Assembly: GCF_008329585.1 (NCBI RefSeq)
Contig: NZ_NPKP01000004.1
Span: 372,001-436,000 of the forward strand
Direction of reading: 5' to 3'
Source of the DNA: Mycolicibacterium sp. P9-22
GTDB taxonomy: Bacteria > Actinomycetota > Actinomycetes > Mycobacteriales > Mycobacteriaceae
Length of the DNA stretch: 64,000 nucleotides
Shown: one piece after another, positions 16,453 through 25,693 of the stretch
Layout: each line of letters starts with the position of its first letter
Position numbering within the stretch: position 1 is the stretch's first letter
Program-made: the position numbers and the translations under genes
The notes under the pieces: model-generated
The model's input: only the letters and a program-made list of their open reading frames with translations
The model's database searches: none
Told to the model about the DNA's origin: nothing

Positions 16453-16471
16453 CCTCGCGAGCTTAGGTGGG

Positions 16472-16903
16472 TCAGGTGTACAGCGTCTCGAACTTCTCGA
16501 TGGAGCGTTCGATATCGCCCTTGACCGTGCGGGCGGCGACGCTTCCGATCGGGCCGAACAGCGGCGGACCACCGAGTTCGAGGGTCACGGCGAACTTACT
16601 TCCCGCCGATGTGGGCTGCACGCTCAGCTTCAGCCCGTACTTGGTGCCGCCGACACCCTCGCCCACGACCTCCAGCAGGTGCGGTGCGTCCAGTTTGCGC
16701 ACGGTCCAGGTGACGCGGTTACGCATGCCCTTGGCGCCGGCCACCCCGATCAAGGTGGTGCCGACGGTCAGCTCGTCGGGAATGTCACTGCGCCATCCTT
16801 CGTGCATCACCAGCCAGTCCCCCAGCTCGTTCAGATTCGACGCGTGATCCCACGCCGTCTGCGGATCGAGCGACAGTTCGCGGGATAGTTCGAGCTTTGC
16901 CAT
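16472..16903 (-). CDS. SRPBCC (START-like) family protein
   Basis: A 143-residue protein with the polyketide-cyclase/START fold: MAKLELSRELSLDPQTAWDHASNLNEL opening, a central RNRVTWTVRKLD strand and a long C-terminal helix (VKGDIERSIEKFETLY). Such proteins bind hydrophobic ligands. The start at 16903 leaves 27 bases to the divergent methyltransferase gene. It precedes the esterase gene by 19 bases and may be cotranscribed. Confidence 0.8.
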   Translation of the reverse strand: MAKLELSRELSLDPQTAWDHASNLNELGDWLVMHEGWRSDIPDELTVGTTLIGVAGAKGMRNRVTWTVRKLDAPHLLEVVGEGVGGTKYGLKLSVQPTSAGSKFAVTLELGGPPLFGPIGSVAARTVKGDIERSIEKFETLYT

Positions 16904-16930
16904 CCGCCGAATGCTAGTAGCTTCGGTGTC

Positions 16931-17758
16931 GTGAACAGCAAAACCGACGCCAGCAATCTCACCGGAGTGTCCGAGACGGCATTGCTGACGCTCAACGCCC
17001 GCGCGCATCAGGCCCGCCATCCCAAGGCCGTCATCGACGATCCGATGGCGATCCGGCTGGCCGACGCGATCGAGTTCGACTTCGCGAAGTTCGGGCGCAA
17101 GGGCCAGGAGATGGCGCTGCGGGCCGTCGGCATCGACCGGGCGGCCACCGAGTATCTGTCAACGCATCCGTCGGCCACTGTGGTCGCGCTCGCCGAGGGG
17201 CTGCAGACCAGTTTCTGGCGCCTCGACGCGGCACTCCCCGGCGCCGATTTCCGTTGGATCACCGTCGATTTCACGCCCATCGTCGAGCTGCGTCAGCGGC
17301 TGCTCCCGGCATCGGAGCGGATCACCAACCTTGCGCAGTCGGCGCTGGATTACAGCTGGATGGACCGCGTGGACACCGACAAGGGTGTGTTCATCACCGC
17401 CGAGGGCCTGCTGATGTACCTGCAGCCCGAGGAGGCGATGAGCCTGATCACCGAGTGCGCCAAACGCTTTCCGGGCGGCCAGATGATCTTCGATCTGCCG
17501 CCGGTGATCGTGAAGAAGCTGACCCGCAAGAAGGGCATCCGCTCATCACGGCGCTACCGCGTTCCGCCAATGCCGTTCAGCCTGTCCCCCGCCGAGCTGG
17601 CCGATCTGGTCAATACGGTCCCCGGTGTCAGCGCCGTGCACGACCTACCCATCCCCAAGGGCCGCGGGTTCCTGTTCGGCAAGCTGTTCCCCGCGTACTG
17701 GCAGTGGAACTGGAGCAAGCAGTACCGGGGCGCCTACACCCTGCTCGAGTTCGGCTGA
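16931..17758 (+). CDS. Class I SAM-dependent methyltransferase, LCMT-like
   Basis: A 275-residue protein of the leucine carboxyl methyltransferase-like family abundant in mycobacteria. It has the family start SETALLTLNARAHQARHPKAV, then ATVVALAEGLQTSFWRLD and FITAEGLLMYLQPEEAM, corresponding to SAM-binding and core motifs. Most members have no known substrate. The GTG start is 27 bases from the divergent SRPBCC gene. Confidence 0.85.
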   Translation: MNSKTDASNLTGVSETALLTLNARAHQARHPKAVIDDPMAIRLADAIEFDFAKFGRKGQEMALRAVGIDRAATEYLSTHPSATVVALAEGLQTSFWRLDAALPGADFRWITVDFTPIVELRQRLLPASERITNLAQSALDYSWMDRVDTDKGVFITAEGLLMYLQPEEAMSLITECAKRFPGGQMIFDLPPVIVKKLTRKKGIRSSRRYRVPPMPFSLSPAELADLVNTVPGVSAVHDLPIPKGRGFLFGKLFPAYWQWNWSKQYRGAYTLLEFG

Positions 17759-17768
17759 CGCCTCGACT

Positions 17769-18692
17769 CTAGAGGCCCAACAGGTAGGCGATACAGGCGA
17801 TCACCGGGACCGAGGCGATCGTGGTGATCAGCGTGGCGTCGCGGGCCAGCTTCTCGCCGCGCTGGAACACCGAGGCGTAGGTGTTGAGGTTCTGCGCGGC
17901 GGGCAGCGCGGCCAGCACGGTGGCGATGGCGGTCTGTTCCGGCGAGAGCCCGAATGCCCAGCGGGCCAGCACGTAGGCCAGCGCCGGCATCAGCAGGACC
18001 TTGAATACGATGGCCAGCCAGAGATCGGCCCGGCGCTCCTTGCCCTTGCCTCCGGTCTGGGTGACCAGGGCGATACCGAACGCCAGCAGCACGGTGGGTA
18101 TCGCGAGATCGGCAAGCAGTTCCAGCGGTCGGTGGATGGCCCGCGGCAGCGTGATCCCGGTGAGCGCGAGCACCGTGCCGATGGCGCTGGCCACGATGAT
18201 GGGATTGGTCACCAGGTCTTTGATCTGAGATTTCACCGAGCCGGCATCGCGGCCGGCGGAATTGATGATGGCCACGCCGAACGGCACCAGGAACACGGTC
18301 TGGAACACGATCAGCGCGGACACCTCGGTGGTGCTGCCGAGGACATAGGCGCTCAGCGGGATACCGAGATTGCCCGAGTTGACCCACGATGCGGCCCACG
18401 CCCCGATGGTGGCGTCGGCACGGTCGCTGCGCCGCAACGTCACCGCAATCGCGAAATAGATGCCGAACATGATCATCGTTGTGAGCGCGGACACCAGCAG
18501 CGGCAGCGAAAAGACTTGCGAAGGCGTCGAATCGGCGAGCGAGAGCAACAGCAGTGCGGGCACCCCGACATGGAAGGCCACCCGGTTGAGCACCATCCGC
18601 GCGTTGTCCCCGAGGACGTTGCGGCGCCCCACGATGGCACCCACGGCAATGATGACGGCGATGACGGCGAAGGCTTCCAACACCGCCAGCAC
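17769..18692 (-). CDS. AEC family transporter (auxin efflux carrier-like)
   Basis: A 307-residue integral membrane protein with about ten hydrophobic helices split by a cytoplasmic loop (GGKGKERRADLW). NSGNLGIPLSAYVLG and LPAAQNLNTYA are the two broken-helix signatures of the bile/arsenite/riboflavin transporter fold in AEC carriers. It probably exports or imports an organic acid. GTG start. It converges with the methyltransferase gene. Confidence 0.85.
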   Translation of the reverse strand: MLAVLEAFAVIAVIIAVGAIVGRRNVLGDNARMVLNRVAFHVGVPALLLLSLADSTPSQVFSLPLLVSALTTMIMFGIYFAIAVTLRRSDRADATIGAWAASWVNSGNLGIPLSAYVLGSTTEVSALIVFQTVFLVPFGVAIINSAGRDAGSVKSQIKDLVTNPIIVASAIGTVLALTGITLPRAIHRPLELLADLAIPTVLLAFGIALVTQTGGKGKERRADLWLAIVFKVLLMPALAYVLARWAFGLSPEQTAIATVLAALPAAQNLNTYASVFQRGEKLARDATLITTIASVPVIACIAYLLGL

Positions 18693-18882
18693 TGCACACC
18701 CCTTCCCACGTGAACTTGATCATGCAATTATCCGCCACGCCGTGCGCGGTGCGCAGTCAGGCCGATGAGTCTCGGTCCGTGCTGGCGCCGGTATCGACTA
18801 CGGCGGCTGGATATGGCGCTACGACCTGGTTCCAGCCGGATCCGGCACCGCGGTCACGCTCACCTACGCTTGCCGAGCAGGG

Positions 18883-19935
<1,053 letters not shown>

Positions 19936-19995
19936 GATGGTGCCTTTCTGGTATGGGCACCTGAGTGACATCCCGGGCGCCCTTGAATGACGAAA

Positions 19996-20020
19996 GGCAG
20001 CGACCAAGATGGTCACTGCC
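19996..20020 (-). terminator. Attenuator terminator in the DAHP synthase leader
   Basis: On the minus strand GGCAG-T-GACCA, loop TCT and TGGTC-G-CTGCC form a hairpin with one mismatch, followed by TTTCGTCATT. It sits 61 bases upstream of the GTG start and downstream of the leader peptide stop. Confidence 0.65.
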
Positions 20021-20042
20021 TGGGCTCCGGGTGGATGCGTGC

Positions 20043-20117
20043 TTAGTGCTGCGCTTTATCGGCTCCGCCCGGAGCCTCGATAAAGCGCCAATAGCCGGCG
20101 CGCACGCGGATGTTCAC
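20043..20117 (-). CDS. Aromatic leader peptide (Tyr-Trp-Arg-Phe) of the DAHP synthase attenuator
   Basis: A 24-codon frame starting at GTG and ending TAA, encoding MNIRVRAGYWRFIEAPGGAD then KAQH. Tyr, Trp and Phe codons occur within four residues, just before a very stable hairpin. A TTGACG/TAGCCT promoter places transcription start at or next to the GTG, so translation is probably leaderless. The arrangement is that of ribosome-mediated attenuation, as reported for aroR-aroF in Corynebacterium glutamicum: stalling at the aromatic codons when charged tRNA is scarce would favour readthrough into the synthase gene. Confidence 0.75.
   Translation of the reverse strand: MNIRVRAGYWRFIEAPGGADKAQH
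20051..20088 (-). promoter_or_regulatory. Leader pause hairpin overlapping aromatic codons
   Basis: GCGCTTTATC pairs with GATAAAGCGC and GGCTCC with GGAGCC around GGGC, 16 base pairs with a two-base bulge. The left arm contains the Phe codon region of the leader peptide. An alternative pairing of GGCTCCGGG here (20068-20076) with CCCGGAGCC downstream (20023-20031), nine perfect pairs, could serve as antiterminator. Confidence 0.7.
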
Positions 20118-20124
20118 GTCGGCC

Positions 20125-20152
20125 AGGCTACACCGCGGTCGGGCAACGTCAA
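20125..20152 (-). promoter_or_regulatory. Promoter of the DAHP synthase leader
   Basis: TTGACG (-35, 20147-20152) and TAGCCT (-10, 20125-20130) are 16 bases apart, and the leader GTG begins seven bases later. The -35 lies just past the stop codon of the upstream membrane-protein gene. Confidence 0.6.
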
Positions 20153-20155
20153 AAG

Positions 20156-20341
20156 TCAGGGCTTGAGCCGCCACGCGTAGCCCGCGATGCCCACCCCGAT
20201 CAGCGCGATGATCGGCCCGAGCACCGACCAGGTGGTGGTGTTGCTCATCGGGCTGCCGCCGACCGCCCCGAATCCCTGGAACGCGAAGAGCGTTCCGAAC
20301 GCCGCGACAACGATTCCGATGACCAACACCGCGATACGCAT
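20156..20341 (-). CDS. Small two-helix membrane protein
   Basis: A 61-residue protein with two hydrophobic helices (about 2-24 and 38-57) joined by a Gly/Ser/Thr loop. I do not recognise a family. The start ATG at 20341 is supported by the first helix beginning at once; the divergent methyltransferase gene starts 25 bases away. Confidence 0.55.
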   Translation of the reverse strand: MRIAVLVIGIVVAAFGTLFAFQGFGAVGGSPMSNTTTWSVLGPIIALIGVGIAGYAWRLKP

Positions 20342-20366
20342 ACCGTCGACAGTAGCCTGAGCGGCG

Positions 20367-21023
20367 ATGGCCGAAACTTCTTTCCTGGACCGCACGCGTG
20401 CTGGCTATGACCAGATGGCCGCGGGATATGTCGCCGCCTTCCAGGACCATCTGGACGACAGACCGCTCGACATCGCGATGCTGACGGCCTTCACCGCCAT
20501 GGTGCCGCCGCACCAGCGTGTCGTCGACATCGGCTGCGGCACGGGGGCGGCCACCGCCGTGCTGCGGGACAACGGCGCCCGCGTGTCGGGAATCGATTTG
20601 TCACCCAACATGATTGCCCACGCCCGCCGGCTCCATCCCGACATCGGGTTCACGGTGGGCTCGATGACCGACCTCGACCTGCCCGATGCCTGCGCCGGCG
20701 GGGTGTGCGCCTGGTATTCGGTGATCCACATCCCCGACGATCAGCTGCCCGCCGTGTTCGCCGAGTTCCACCGCGTGCTCATCCCGGGCGGGGTGGCGCT
20801 GCTGGCCTTCCAGATCGGCGACCGGCCCCGCCACCTGACCGAGGCGTTCGACGAACGCGTCGACCTGCTCTTCCACCGCCGCCGCCCCGAGTCCGTCGCG
20901 CAGCTGCTGAACGACGCCGGCCTGCCCGTGCACGCCCAACTGGTCCGCGAACCCCTGGACGACGGTGTTGAATCGACCCCGCAGGGATATCTGATCGCCC
21001 GCAAACCCGCACCCGCCCGTTGA
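20367..21023 (+). CDS. Class I SAM-dependent methyltransferase
   Basis: A 218-residue methyltransferase with motif I VVDIGCGTGAATAVL (residues about 52-66), acidic loop GIDLSPNMIAHARR, motif II CAWYSVIHIP and a post-II FHRVLIPGGVALLAFQ segment, typical of methyltransferase_11/25 proteins. The target is unknown. Its stop lies 14 bases before the SRPBCC start, suggesting one transcript. Confidence 0.85.
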   Translation: MAETSFLDRTRAGYDQMAAGYVAAFQDHLDDRPLDIAMLTAFTAMVPPHQRVVDIGCGTGAATAVLRDNGARVSGIDLSPNMIAHARRLHPDIGFTVGSMTDLDLPDACAGGVCAWYSVIHIPDDQLPAVFAEFHRVLIPGGVALLAFQIGDRPRHLTEAFDERVDLLFHRRRPESVAQLLNDAGLPVHAQLVREPLDDGVESTPQGYLIARKPAPAR

Positions 21024-21037
21024 GGAGCACACCCGCC

Positions 21038-21514
21038 ATGACCGAACGCTTCGAAGTGCAGCGCACCATCGCGGCGCCGGCCGCCGATATCTTCGCGGTG
21101 CTGGCCGACCCGCAGGGGCACGTCGCCATCGATGCCTCGGGCATGCTGCAGGACGCCAGCGGCGTCCCGGCGCGGCGGGTGGGCGACCAGTTCGTCGTGC
21201 ACATGGATCGTGAAGCGCTGAACGACTTTCCGATGGGCCGCTATGACGTCACCGTCGACATCACCGAGTACGAGCAGGACCGGCTGATCGCCTGGACGAT
21301 CCTGGGCCAGATCAAACCGCAGATCGGGCACGTCTACGGCTACCGCCTGGAACCGGCAGACGACGGGACGCTGGTCACCTCGTTCTACGACTGGTCCAAC
21401 ATCACCGAGAAGTGGCGCGAGGCCGGCATCTTTCCGGTGATCCCGGAGAGCGCGCTGCGCGCCACCCTGGGCATCCTCGACCGGACGGTGCGACGGGGTT
21501 ACCCACGACCCTGA
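21038..21514 (+). CDS. SRPBCC (polyketide cyclase-like) family protein
   Basis: A 158-residue START-fold protein: FEVQRTIAAPAADIFAVLADPQGH opening and FYDWSNITEKWREAGIFPV before the C-terminal helix. GAGGAG precedes the ATG by ten bases. It follows the methyltransferase gene directly and is probably cotranscribed; ligand unknown. Confidence 0.8.
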   Translation: MTERFEVQRTIAAPAADIFAVLADPQGHVAIDASGMLQDASGVPARRVGDQFVVHMDREALNDFPMGRYDVTVDITEYEQDRLIAWTILGQIKPQIGHVYGYRLEPADDGTLVTSFYDWSNITEKWREAGIFPVIPESALRATLGILDRTVRRGYPRP

Positions 21515-21515
21515 C

Positions 21516-21532
21516 GTCAACTCACAGTTGAC
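21516..21532. promoter_or_regulatory. Operator 1 of the ClpC2-like gene
   Basis: GTCAAC-N5-GTTGAC palindrome, copy one. Its right arm contains TTGACG, a perfect-looking -35 box (21528-21533). Confidence 0.65.
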
Positions 21533-21543
21533 GGATTGTCAAA

Positions 21544-21560
21544 GTCAACCTACGGTTGAC
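21544..21560. promoter_or_regulatory. Operator 2 of the ClpC2-like gene
   Basis: GTCAAC-N5-GTTGAC palindrome, copy two, 28 bases centre to centre from copy one. It contains TACGGT (21551-21556), a -10 box 17 bases from the -35, so transcription would start at or next to the ATG at 21563. Confidence 0.65.
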
Positions 21561-21562
21561 GC

Positions 21563-22279
21563 ATGACCGATTCCGTCAGCCTCGACACGCTCATCCGCGC
21601 CATCAAGTCCGTCCACACCGACGCCCTCGAACAACTCACCGATGCGGTGCTGGCCGCCGAACACCTCGGCGAGGTCGCCGATCACCTGATCGGCCACTTC
21701 GTCGATCAGGCCCGGCGCTCCGGTGCCTCGTGGACCGATATCGGCACCAGCATGGGCGTCACCAAACAGGCCGCCCAGAAACGCTTCGTCCCCAAGGCCG
21801 ACGCCGCCGGCATCGACCCCAACGAGGGCTTCGCGCGGTTCACGCCGCGGGCCCGCACCGCCGTCGTCACCGCCCAGCGCGAGGCCCGCGACGCGGAGAA
21901 CATCGAGATCGGTCCCGAACACCTGATCCTCGGCCTGCTCGGCGACACCGAATCCCTGGCCATCGCGATCCTGCGGGCTCAGGGCGTCGAACCCGATCAG
22001 ATCCGCGCCGCGATCACACTGCCACCGGCGACCGGCCAAACGCTGGACCTGGTGCCCTTCAGCGGGCCGGCCAAGAAGGTGCTCGAACTGACCTTCCGCG
22101 AAGCACTTCGACTGGGCCACAACTACATCGGCACCGAGCACATCCTGCTGGCGCTGCTGGAATCCGAGGACGGTGACGGACTACTGCACGGCCTGGGCGT
22201 CGACAAGGACCGCACAACCGCCAAGCTCATCGAGCTGCTGGCCTCCATCACGGGAATGAAACCGGACCCGTCGCTGTAG
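21563..22279 (+). CDS. clpC2: ClpC2-like protein: helix-turn-helix plus Clp N-terminal repeats
   Basis: A 238-residue protein lacking any ATPase domain. Residues 45-75 hold a helix-turn-helix (ASWTDIGTSMGVTKQAAQKRF). Residues 88-235 are two Clp-N repeats (RTAVVTAQREARDAENIEIGPEHLILGLL; later NYIGTEHILLALLESEDGDG), the domain by which ClpC1 binds substrates, adaptors and cyclomarin. M. tuberculosis Rv2667 has the same position and size. It cannot unfold proteins by itself; published work on mycobacterial ClpC2 supports capture of Clp-N ligands and stress-linked expression. Two identical palindromes cover its promoter, so self-repression is likely. No ribosome site: probably leaderless. Confidence 0.85.
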   Translation: MTDSVSLDTLIRAIKSVHTDALEQLTDAVLAAEHLGEVADHLIGHFVDQARRSGASWTDIGTSMGVTKQAAQKRFVPKADAAGIDPNEGFARFTPRARTAVVTAQREARDAENIEIGPEHLILGLLGDTESLAIAILRAQGVEPDQIRAAITLPPATGQTLDLVPFSGPAKKVLELTFREALRLGHNYIGTEHILLALLESEDGDGLLHGLGVDKDRTTAKLIELLASITGMKPDPSL

Positions 22280-22287
22280 AACAGCGC

Positions 22288-22713
22288 ATGGAACTGAACG
22301 CAGCAGCGTGTGAGCTCATCGGCGCAGGGATCGACGCCACCCTGGTCACCATCAACGCCGACGGCAGCCCGCAGGCCTCCCTGGTCTGGGTGGTGCTGCA
22401 GCGCACTCCCGACGGTGACGAACTGGTAGCCGCACACCTGTCGGACAAGTACCTGAAGGTGCGCAACGTCCGGCGGGACCCGCGGGTCACCGCGACCATC
22501 CTGGCCCCCAGCCAGGCCGGTCAGCAGCGGCAGTACCTGTCGGTGACCGGCACCGCGCGCATCGTCGAAGGCGGCGCGCGCGAACTGCTCAAGGAACTGG
22601 CCGTCGCGATGCTCGGCTCCGACGAGCACTTCCCGCCGGCCGACGCGCCGGACGGTTTCCTTACCCGCATCCGCATCGAATCGGTCGGCGGCCAGGGACC
22701 CTGGGTCGCCTAA
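22288..22713 (+). CDS. PPOX-class (split-barrel) F420-dependent oxidoreductase
   Basis: A 141-residue protein of the pyridoxamine-oxidase-like fold. DATLVTINADGSPQASLVWV, KYLKVRNVRRDPRVTATI and YLSVTGTARIVEGG are the conserved blocks of actinobacterial PPOX family proteins, many of which use F420. It lies eight bases after the clpC2-like gene, likely in the same transcript. Substrate unknown. Confidence 0.8.
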   Translation: MELNAAACELIGAGIDATLVTINADGSPQASLVWVVLQRTPDGDELVAAHLSDKYLKVRNVRRDPRVTATILAPSQAGQQRQYLSVTGTARIVEGGARELLKELAVAMLGSDEHFPPADAPDGFLTRIRIESVGGQGPWVA

Positions 22714-22752
22714 ACCGCCGAACACCGCAGTGCCCGCCGGGCATGTGCCATC

Positions 22753-23304
22753 ATGCCAAGCATGCGATTGGCAAAGGTCCGCACCTGGTTCGCGGTTCTC
22801 CTGACGAGCCTGACCGCCGCGGTGGCAGTCGGCATCGCGCCGCCCGCGGCGGCAGCAGTCACCCCGATCGGCAACCTCGGCGAGACGTTGCGCGTCGAGT
22901 TCGACGATTTCGTGGCCGACGTGACGGTGCACGATGTGCTGGCCGTACCGGTGCCGCCGGGATGGGGCTGGAACGGCTCCCCGCGCTGGCGCGCCCAGGG
23001 CGGCCCGTGGCGGGCCGGGGTGACGGTGCACGTCATCTCCGCGCCCAACCCGTACAAGCTGTCCATCGCCACCACGTTCAGTGGCGTCACCCCCTATGCG
23101 GATGCCTATGCCGCCAAGCACACCGACGCCCCGGACGCGCTGGAGAAGGCACTGCTGAACGCTCCCCCCGGTGCCACGGTCAACGGTGGCGTCTATTGGG
23201 ACGTCTACCGCGCGCTGGTCACCAACGTGGTGATGATCAACCCACAGACCGGAGCGCACCTGGCCCAGTGGAACATCTGGCAGCCCGGCACTCCGCTGCC
23301 CTGA
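22753..23304 (+). CDS. Secreted protein, Rv2668-like
   Basis: A 183-residue exported protein. After a basic start (residues 1-10) there is a hydrophobic signal segment and a likely AAA cleavage site near residue 34. The mature part is beta-rich (LGETLRVEFDDFVADVTVHDVL; GGVYWDVYRALVTNVVMIN) and may adopt an MPT63-like immunoglobulin fold, though that relation is weak. Position matches M. tuberculosis Rv2668. Function unknown. Confidence 0.7.
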   Translation: MPSMRLAKVRTWFAVLLTSLTAAVAVGIAPPAAAAVTPIGNLGETLRVEFDDFVADVTVHDVLAVPVPPGWGWNGSPRWRAQGGPWRAGVTVHVISAPNPYKLSIATTFSGVTPYADAYAAKHTDAPDALEKALLNAPPGATVNGGVYWDVYRALVTNVVMINPQTGAHLAQWNIWQPGTPLP

Positions 23305-23309
23305 TCGCC

Positions 23310-23834
23310 GTGCACGTCGAGGTACCCGGACCGGCAGACCTGACCGAACTCGCCGCCGTCGCCGCCACCACCTTCCCGCTGGCCTGCCCGCCGGGTGTCA
23401 CCGAAGAGAACGTCAACGCGTTCATCGCGGCGAACCTGTCGGCCGAGGCGTTCGCCGACTATCTGGACAACCCGGACCGGGTGTTGCTGATCGCGCGCGA
23501 TGACATCCGGATCCTCGGCTACGCCATGCTGATTCGCGGTGTGCCCGAGGACACCGACGTGCAGCGGGCGGTACCGCTGCGCCCGGCCGTCGAGATCTCC
23601 AAGATGTACACGCTGCCCGACGTGCACGGCGCCGGGGTGTCCGCGGCGCTGATGGCCGAATCGTTGCGGCACGGCGCAGAACTGGGCGCGGTGAGCGTCT
23701 GGCTGGGTGTCAACCAGGAGAACCGGCGGGCCCAACGCTTCTACGCCAAATCCGATTTCCGGGTCAGCGGCACCAAGACATTCCGGCTCGGCGACGGCGT
23801 CGAGAGCGACTACGTGATGGTGCGGGAACTCTGA
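23310..23834 (+). CDS. GNAT family N-acetyltransferase (Rv2669-like)
   Basis: A 174-residue acetyltransferase. The acetyl-CoA-binding strand and pyrophosphate loop appear as ISKMYTLPDVHGAGVSAALM, followed by VWLGVNQENRRAQRFYAKSDF. A longer frame extends upstream under the secreted-protein gene; the GTG at 23310, five bases past that gene's stop, is the sensible start. The last 25 bases overlap the convergent zapE-like gene. Confidence 0.8.
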   Translation: MHVEVPGPADLTELAAVAATTFPLACPPGVTEENVNAFIAANLSAEAFADYLDNPDRVLLIARDDIRILGYAMLIRGVPEDTDVQRAVPLRPAVEISKMYTLPDVHGAGVSAALMAESLRHGAELGAVSVWLGVNQENRRAQRFYAKSDFRVSGTKTFRLGDGVESDYVMVREL

Positions 23835-24856
23835 GCGGCGGCGGTCAACGCCAGCATGCGCGATGTGGCGCGCAGATACTTCTTGCGGAAGCCGCCCGCC
23901 ACCATCTCATCACTGAAGATGGTGTCCAGCTTGGTGCCCGAGGCCAGAATCGGGATGCCGGCGTCATACAGCCGGTCCGTCAGCGCCACCAGCCGCAGCG
24001 CCACACTCTGATCGTTGATCGGGTGCACCCCGGTGATGAACACCTCGGTGACATCGTCGATCAGCGCGTGGTAACGCGACGGGTGCATGGTGGCCAGATG
24101 CGCGCACAGCGCATCGAAATCATCAAGTGTGGCACCGGCTTTGGCCGCCGCCGCGGTACGCACCTCGTCATCGGTCAGCGGCTCGGGCGCCGGTGGTAGC
24201 CCGCGGTGCCGATAGTCGGGGCCCTCGATGCGGATGGTGGTGAAGATCGCCGACAGCGTGTTGATCTCACGCAGGAAATCCTGTGCGGCGAAACGGCCCT
24301 CGCCGAGCTGCTCGGGCAGCGTGTTCGACGTCGCCGCGATCGACACGCCGCGCTCCACCAGCGCCGAGAGCAGCCGGGAGATCAGCGTGGTGTTGCCCGG
24401 ATCATCGAGTTCGAACTCGTCGATGCAGACCACCGCGTAGTCGGCGAGCAGGTCGATGCACTCGGTGAAGCCGAACACCCCGGCCAGCTGGGTCAGTTCA
24501 CCGAAGGTGGCGAACGCGACCGGGGCGTCGCCCTCGGCCATCGTGTAGTACGTCGACGCCAGCAGGTGGGTCTTGCCGACACCGAACCCGCCGTCGAGGT
24601 ACACCCCGACACCGGACAGCACCTCGCGCTTGCCGAACAGCTTCTTCTTACCGGCCCGCCGTTCCTTGGCCAGCTCGCAGAATTTGCGGCAGTGCCCGAC
24701 GGCCGCGGCCTGCGACGGCTCATTGGGGTCGGGCCGGTAGGTGTCGAAGCTGACATCGGCGAATGTGGGCGGCGGAACCAGCTGCGCGACCAGCCGCTCC
24801 GGGGTGACGCTCGGTCGCCGATCGACCAGACCCGCGACCCCGCCCGTGCTTTGCAT
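23810..24856 (-). CDS. zapE: ZapE/AFG1-like cell-division ATPase
   Basis: A 348-residue P-loop ATPase with Walker A GGFGVGKTHLLAS, Walker B VVCIDEFELDDPG and sensor-like ATSNTLPEQL. It matches the AFG1/ZapE family (M. tuberculosis Rv2670c), which in E. coli acts at the division ring and in mitochondria on protein quality control. I use the ATG at 24856; an earlier ATG at 24883 is close to the divergent gene start. The 3' end overlaps the GNAT gene. Confidence 0.85.
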   Translation of the reverse strand: MQSTGGVAGLVDRRPSVTPERLVAQLVPPPTFADVSFDTYRPDPNEPSQAAAVGHCRKFCELAKERRAGKKKLFGKREVLSGVGVYLDGGFGVGKTHLLASTYYTMAEGDAPVAFATFGELTQLAGVFGFTECIDLLADYAVVCIDEFELDDPGNTTLISRLLSALVERGVSIAATSNTLPEQLGEGRFAAQDFLREINTLSAIFTTIRIEGPDYRHRGLPPAPEPLTDDEVRTAAAAKAGATLDDFDALCAHLATMHPSRYHALIDDVTEVFITGVHPINDQSVALRLVALTDRLYDAGIPILASGTKLDTIFSDEMVAGGFRKKYLRATSRMLALTAAAQSSRTIT

Positions 24857-24891
24857 GTCAGGCACCCTAGCGACGTGCTGCAATGTTGCCC

Positions 24892-25662
24892 ATGTCGGAT
24901 AGCGCCGCTGGGACGGATCTCACAGCCCTTGGACCGGTCTCCAGCACCGAGGAAAGCGGGCTGGCGCACTACTACGCCTACCCCGAGACCCTGAGCTCCT
25001 GCTGGGTGCGGGCCAATTTCATCAGCAGCCTGGACGGCGCCGCGACGGCCGACGGCCGCTCCGGTGCCCTCGGTGGTGCCGGTGACCGGGCCGTGTTCCG
25101 GTTGATGCGTGAGCTGGCCGACGTGGTGGTGGTGGGCGCGGGCACGGTGCGCGTCGAGACCTACTCCGGCGCCCAGCTCGGAGTCGCCGAGCGACAGCGC
25201 CGGTGTGCGAGAGGACAACACGAGGTGCCGCCGATCGCCATCGTCACCCGCTCCGCGGACCTCGACCATGGCCTTCCGGTGTTCACCCAGACCGAGGTGC
25301 CCCCGTTGCTGCTGACCACCCGTGACACCGCCGCCGATGCGCGCGCCCGGTACGCCGGTCTGGCAGAGGTGTACGACTGCTCGGGTGCCGACACCGGCGG
25401 CGTCGACCTCGGCGCTGCGCTGCGCACCCTGGCCGGTCTCGGCCTGATCCGGGTGCTCGCCGAGGGCGGCCCGAGCCTGCTCGGCACGTTCATCGCCGAC
25501 GGCCTGCTCGACGAGCTGTGCCTGACCATCGCGCCGACGGTGGTGGGCGGCGGGTCGAAACGGATCGCCGACGGGCACCGCGAGCTGATCACCCGGCTGC
25601 GGCGCCGCCACGTGCTGACCGATGACGACGGCTATCTGTACACGCGCTACAGCCGCGACTGA
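24892..25662 (+). CDS. RibD C-terminal-type pyrimidine reductase (Rv2671-like)
   Basis: A 256-residue protein with the dihydrofolate-reductase-like fold of RibD C-terminal proteins: NFISSLDGAATADGRSG, ADVVVVGAGTVRVETY and VLAEGGPSLLGTFIADGLLDELCLT. M. tuberculosis Rv2671, the positional match, can reduce dihydrofolate in addition to any riboflavin role and contributes to antifolate resistance. The deaminase domain of full RibD is absent. Start chosen at the second in-frame ATG, divergent from zapE by 35 bases. Confidence 0.85.
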   Translation: MSDSAAGTDLTALGPVSSTEESGLAHYYAYPETLSSCWVRANFISSLDGAATADGRSGALGGAGDRAVFRLMRELADVVVVGAGTVRVETYSGAQLGVAERQRRCARGQHEVPPIAIVTRSADLDHGLPVFTQTEVPPLLLTTRDTAADARARYAGLAEVYDCSGADTGGVDLGAALRTLAGLGLIRVLAEGGPSLLGTFIADGLLDELCLTIAPTVVGGGSKRIADGHRELITRLRRRHVLTDDDGYLYTRYSRD

Positions 25663-25693
25663 TCCGGCGTCGGCGATCGCTACTGTGGTCGGC

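Noticed and set aside
19936..20016. N-terminal extension of the DAHP synthase
   Set aside because: It would start inside the terminator hairpin and lacks a ribosome site; the GTG at 19935 has one and gives the family length.
20051..20088. Strong hairpin read as terminator of the upstream small membrane protein
   Set aside because: It lies inside the leader peptide frame and has no T-run; a pausing role in attenuation explains it better.
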